Source: Capsicum annuum (lineage: Eukaryota > Streptophyta > Magnoliopsida > Solanales > Solanaceae). Taken from it: 64,000 nt of DNA. The stretch lies in the NCBI RefSeq assembly GCF_002878395.1, contig NC_061119.1:20201830-20265829 (forward strand), in the 5' to 3' direction. Both the position numbers and the translations under genes were made by a program. Shown in pieces: positions 60,100 through 64,000 of this stretch. The notes under the pieces were generated by a model. That model did no database searches and was not told where the DNA came from. It saw only the letters and a program-made list of their open reading frames with translations. Position 1 is the first letter of the stretch, and the number at the start of each line of letters is the position of its first letter.

Positions 60100-62152
60100 T
60101 GTACCACCTTTTTTAACAAAAAATTTTGATTTTAAGGTTTGTAAGGGTTTTTATTATTAAGTGGCAAAAAGTAAAAATTTATTTCTAAAAGGATTATTTA
60201 CATTTAAACATAGAGTCACCACTTGACATAAATTTGGTGTGCCAAGTCACCTTTGGAAATCCCTTTCCAAAATGGTTTCTGACTTTTGTAAACTGATCCA
60301 CGAATAGAGATTCCGACTACGGAATTCTGTTGACTAAGGGGAATATGTTAGGCACCCCTTGATCCCATGGTTCGACCACGGTTTCTCTGTAGAGTATATC
60401 GACAAGCATGAACAATATGAATGTATAAACGAACAAACACATAAACACAAAACTAACAATCAACCAAACAAAACAAAAATTAGGGTCCAAACCAATTTAT
60501 TACAGACCCAAAATAAAAAGGTACAGAAATGTAAACCTACGCTAACCTACACTAGTTCTAAACTATGGTCCAATGCTTACCCGATGTCTCGAGCCTTGAT
60601 CACGAGTCTCCTTTGTGTACGTGTTACTTCGAGGCATTCCCCGGAGATTAAGTACATTGTGACCTCGGGGCATTCACCAGCGAATGAATACATTTAATGA
60701 AATGTAATAAAAGTGGAGAATTCATTCAAAATAAACCTCACAGATTTAATTATATAGAATCTTATGAGTCACCTACCCCAAAACCTAAAATTTACCTTTC
60801 GATTTTTACCTAAAACATGACATTATCGGGTTCAACAATACCAACAGTGTTCATTTCCAATTAGATAACCATTAATGAATTAAACGAATCTATATTCACC
60901 TTTGTTAATTTTCAATTCCCACTGATCTTTTATTCTCGAATTACCAATTTCAAATATCAAACAAGATATCATTTCATCACACAATACAAAACCAATGGAA
61001 CAAACAATGAATCAACACTAAGCAACTATTCACGACCAACAAGGATCAAACAACACACTATATCAATCCAACACACCAAATATTATAAATAATGTAATAA
61101 AAAGGGGAAAGAGTAGAATTGGACCTCAATTGTAGATTTTGATATATCAAAGATATAACTGTGTCCAAAATCCCTCGATTTGAACCTCAATAACGAACAA
61201 CACCAAATCAAATATAGAAAGACCAACTGAACAAATTTAATCCAACGGGAGCAATGTAAGTACAGACCCCCTGAATCGACAATTTCTACCATCTTCTGAT
61301 AGACTTTCCTGATATTGGACAAAAACCAGTCAAACTTGACTGATTTGAGTCGAGTTAGGTCAGGATCCACAGTTACCATCTCGTCGAAACTCTAGTAAGC
61401 TCCAATAGTGACCAAAAAAAATAGAAATGGACGACGGTAATATTTTTTGGTGAAGGGATACTATTTCCAGCCAAGATCGTCGGCCAGTCATGTTCCCATA
61501 TCCCTCTCTCAAATTAGCACCATTTTTTCTCTTCCCCATTGATCTCTCTTTCAAACCCAATCTCTATCGCTCTCCCTGCATTCTCTTTTCCTTTTCCCGC
61601 ATGTTGTGTATGTAGATATGGTGAGGATAAGTGATGTATTATATGTATCGTGTTAGGGTGTATGTATGGTTAGTGTGAATTTTTCTATGTGCAAGCTATA
61701 CGTTTCAATGAACAAAAGGAAGATGATTTATGTGTATGTGTTCTTTTTATGAAATCCCAAAAATAGGGATTATGTGTGTGTCCCCTCCCCCCTAATCTTT
61801 CAGTGAGTGCTTATGTATATATTAATTGTGATGCTGAGTATGAATTATGTGAGAAAGATTACCCATATGCCCCAATGTGTAGTGTGTATATTTTCCCACC
61901 TTTTTTTATAATTTTTTTATTGAGAATATGTAAAAATGTGAGGGGATAAAGGCTGCGGATTAGGGGGATATGGGGTGGGGTAGGTTGTTAGGATAGTGGT
62001 TATTATTTTATTTGTGTGAGATGTTAATTTGTTGGGAGTTTTTTTATTAGGATTTTAGTGGATGGATTATCACATGGGGTAGGGCACATGGTAAGACGGG
62101 GGTAAAAAGGGATAAATTGGTGTTTCGAGAGGGACTAAATTATGGATCTACA
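60100..62152 (-). repeat. 5' LTR of Ogre-like element (2.05 kb)
   Basis: On the plus strand it runs from tgtaccacc to tggatctaca, followed by the duplication gtatt. It aligns with 50944-53002 end to end. The frames 60359-60697 (plus), 61083-61379 and 61360-61560 (minus) lie wholly in this LTR. Confidence 0.86.
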
Positions 62153-62651
62153 GTATTCACCTAGAAGGAGTTTAATCTTAAGCAGATGCGGTGGTTGGAA
62201 CTATTGAAGAATTATGACATAAGCCTGCACTATCATCCACGTAAAGCTAATATGGTTGTTGATGCTCTTAGAAGGTTGTCCTTGGGGAGTCTTTATCATG
62301 TCGAGGAAGAGAAGAGGAATTTGGTCAAAAACATTAATAGGCTTGTAATTTAGGAGTTTCACTCCAAGTCTCCGGGGATGAAGGGTTTTTCCTCTAAGAG
62401 GTATCTAAATTAGCCCTATGTGCAGAAGACCAGGAGAAACAACCAGAGATACCATATTGATGCAGATCAAGGAAGATGTTGGTAAGTAAAAAAGGTTAAG
62501 GCATTTGCAATCAGAAGTAATGGTATTTTGAGCTACCATGGTATGTTGTGTGTGCTAAATGTGGATGGATTGCAAAAAAGGATTCTTGATAAAGCTCATA
62601 TTTCTAGGTATGTTATTTACCCTGGCTCCACAAAAATGTATCATGACATTA
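62153..62651 (+). pseudogene. Gypsy RNase H end and integrase start, continuation of 48300-50943
   Basis: After the gtatt duplication the plus-strand frame resumes: VFTQKEFNLKQMRWLELL, then YDISLHYHPRKANMVVDALR and RLSLGSLYHVEEEKRNL, the RNase H end and linker. The start of the integrase finger is seen at about 62590-62650 (AHISRYVIYPGSTKMYHDI), where the expected first His ligands lie. A stop at about 62352 breaks the linker. It is cut at 62652 by a minus-strand family A LTR. Confidence 0.78.
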
Positions 62652-64000
62652 TGTCACGACCCGAACTAGGGCCTGGCCATGATGGACATCCCAAACCATG
62701 AAGGCCAGAACGTCCTACTCTATCTGGTAGTCATGCACAATATTCATATAATAAGAAAATATGCAAAAATACAATCTGATACGAAAACATGGTCATTAAC
62801 TCTGAGTTTTAAGAAATGAGAATGGAAGTTACAATTCAAAATATCTGAATAAGATCTGACTGAGTCTGCAAAATCTTTACTACATCTCAAAACTGTTCTG
62901 AAAATTGGGACAAGGACCCCAGTAGACCAAAACAACGGAATAACATAATCTAAAATAACAAGCCTTCTGGAACAAAGAAGGCTCACCACCGAATAGATCA
63001 CTTCTCTCTGAAATATTCTACTGATTAGCCAGACCCTTAGACTGAGCCTCCAAACCTGGGAGGTAGGGGGTCAATAGAAATGTACTGGTACGTAGAGAAG
63101 ATCCAAAATAATAATTGCTATTCAACATATATGAGAGAAATTTAAAATAGTTCATAAGCATATCATCTAGTAAGAAATCTCATGGGCATTTTCGAAAGAC
63201 TCTGTAAAATCATCTGAACTCTATGACACTCTTTGTTTTACTTCTGTGCTAAGTCGTATACCCTACAACTCTAAAATTCCATGGGCTATATGGAATCTGC
63301 CATTGACTCGGCGGGGAAGCCTCCAACCCAAGTGTGCCGCAAGGGTTGGAGTCTCTGACTCTGCGACACCACACGGCAGTCGCTAGCGTAAAAATAACAT
63401 ACCCGGATCGGTAAATCACGGTTTTAGGCTAAGATTTACTTGAACTCTAGCCCTCTCCAGGAAACCACCTAGCTCTCTTTATGCCAATTTTTAACTCTTT
63501 AAGACATGCATTCTCTAAAAACATACGCTGAAAACTCTAAATCTGTTATGGCATACATTTATATGGTATCGTCATACCATTGACTTGTAAGTCACATCTC
63601 TGAGCCATTATTAGCATATAATAATCTCTGTTTCAAAACATAAATCTTGGACCACCATAGCAATTAGTCATTTCAAGAAACTCTTTCTTAAAGCTCATGT
63701 AAACATATGCAAGAACCTCTCTTTTTCAACATTCAAATACACAAAGTGGTCATGTCAAAAATGTCAATCACATGAAATTCTTTCTTTTTAAAACAAGAAC
63801 AAAATCATACCAAGAAACTCCTTATCATCATCAAAATCATGTTAAATAATTAAACATTGAAATGATCCCCTTCAAAATATTAAACAAGCATCTTAAATCA
63901 TTGTCAACAAGTTCATCAACTCTAAATCATTAGAAAGAGGGATTTTAATAATAATTCTCTCTATCAAATCTTCATAATCATACATATTCATATAGTTTTA
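62652..64000 (-). repeat. Family A LTR, running out of the window
   Basis: The plus strand starts tgtcacgacccgaactagggcc and aligns with 3381 to about 4735, i.e. the inner half of the LTR read from its 3' end. It may be a solo LTR or the 3' LTR of a minus-strand element that continues to the right. The minus-strand frame 62744-63001 is LTR sequence. Confidence 0.82.

Larger units (their letters stand above)
50944..62152 (-). mobile_element. Ogre/Tat-like Ty3/gypsy element, gag only
   Basis: LTRs 50944-53002 (3' LTR) and 60100-62152 (5' LTR) are flanked by a perfect 5-base duplication, gtatt (50939-50943 and 62153-62157). The PBS lies inside the right LTR and the polypurine tract inside the left one, so the element reads on the minus strand. 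The interior of 7.1 kb holds a leader with tandem repeats, a decayed gag of Ogre/Tat type (about 57300-58560), and a long 3' region with tandem arrays. No RT, RNase H or integrase was found, so this is a deletion derivative that would need help from a relative. Confidence 0.82.

Noticed and set aside
60359..60697. Plus-strand 112-residue reading frame
   Set aside because: It lies wholly inside the 5' LTR of the Ogre-like element, and the other LTR does not keep the frame.

Overview
The window looks like plant nuclear DNA that is almost entirely transposable elements. No bacterial, organellar, tRNA, rRNA or CRISPR signature was seen. The evidence is AT-rich sequence, Ty3/gypsy elements with initiator-Met-type primer-binding sites and LTRs of 2-3.4 kb, Ty1/copia elements with LTRs of about 0.6-0.7 kb, a CACTA (En/Spm) transposon and an Ogre/Tat-like element. 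A dicot, probably a nightshade such as pepper or a relative, is my inference from the overall style; no species-specific gene was recognised. Almost every coding stretch is a decayed gag or pol fragment. Coordinates rest on reading by eye, so LTR ends with a TG/CA terminus and a duplication are firm, while fragment edges are approximate.

Layout. (1) 1-7156: a minus-strand gypsy element of family A (5' LTR 3381-5691) cuts into the RNase H end of a plus-strand copia element whose 3' LTR is 6426-7156. (2) 7157-8132, 22670-22871 and 32610-33923 appear to be one low-copy host interval, with short possible exons on the minus strand, split by two large insertions. The first is a copia element, 8133-22664 (duplication ggaca), itself interrupted by a coding-free LTR element of family B, 12359-21007. 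The second is a gag-pol-less element of family A, 22872-32604 (duplication tcttt), which seems to contain a further LTR-like insertion at about 28190-29864. (3) 33924-38496: an AT microsatellite, a Helitron-like terminus and a CACTA transposon with decayed transposase exons and an internal antisense copia scrap. (4) 38497-48290: a minus-strand gypsy element with a complete 5' LTR (43112-45604), fused to the broken CACTA transposase, then a more decayed minus-strand gypsy fragment. (5) 48300-62651: a plus-strand gypsy fragment split by a minus-strand Ogre/Tat-like element, 50944-62152 (duplication gtatt), which keeps gag but shows no pol. (6) 62652-64000: another minus-strand family A LTR, running out of the window.

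How the parts work together. No intact autonomous element is present. Gypsy reverse-transcriptase active sites read FIDD, FIHD and FIKD; the copia copy keeps YMDD but has lost a catalytic integrase Asp. Families A and B lack coding capacity yet keep LTRs, PBS and polypurine tracts, so any mobility would have depended on enzymes from relatives. The most unusual signal is in the LTRs: clusters of short stem-loops in which a loop-like core is conserved while the flanking stems differ from unit to unit and still pair (14371-14875 and 44055-44192). Other points of interest are shared non-coding internal sequence between families A and B, an 82-bp tandem repeat that differs in copy number between two sister LTRs, and a 40-bp tandem array in the 3' region of the Ogre-like element.
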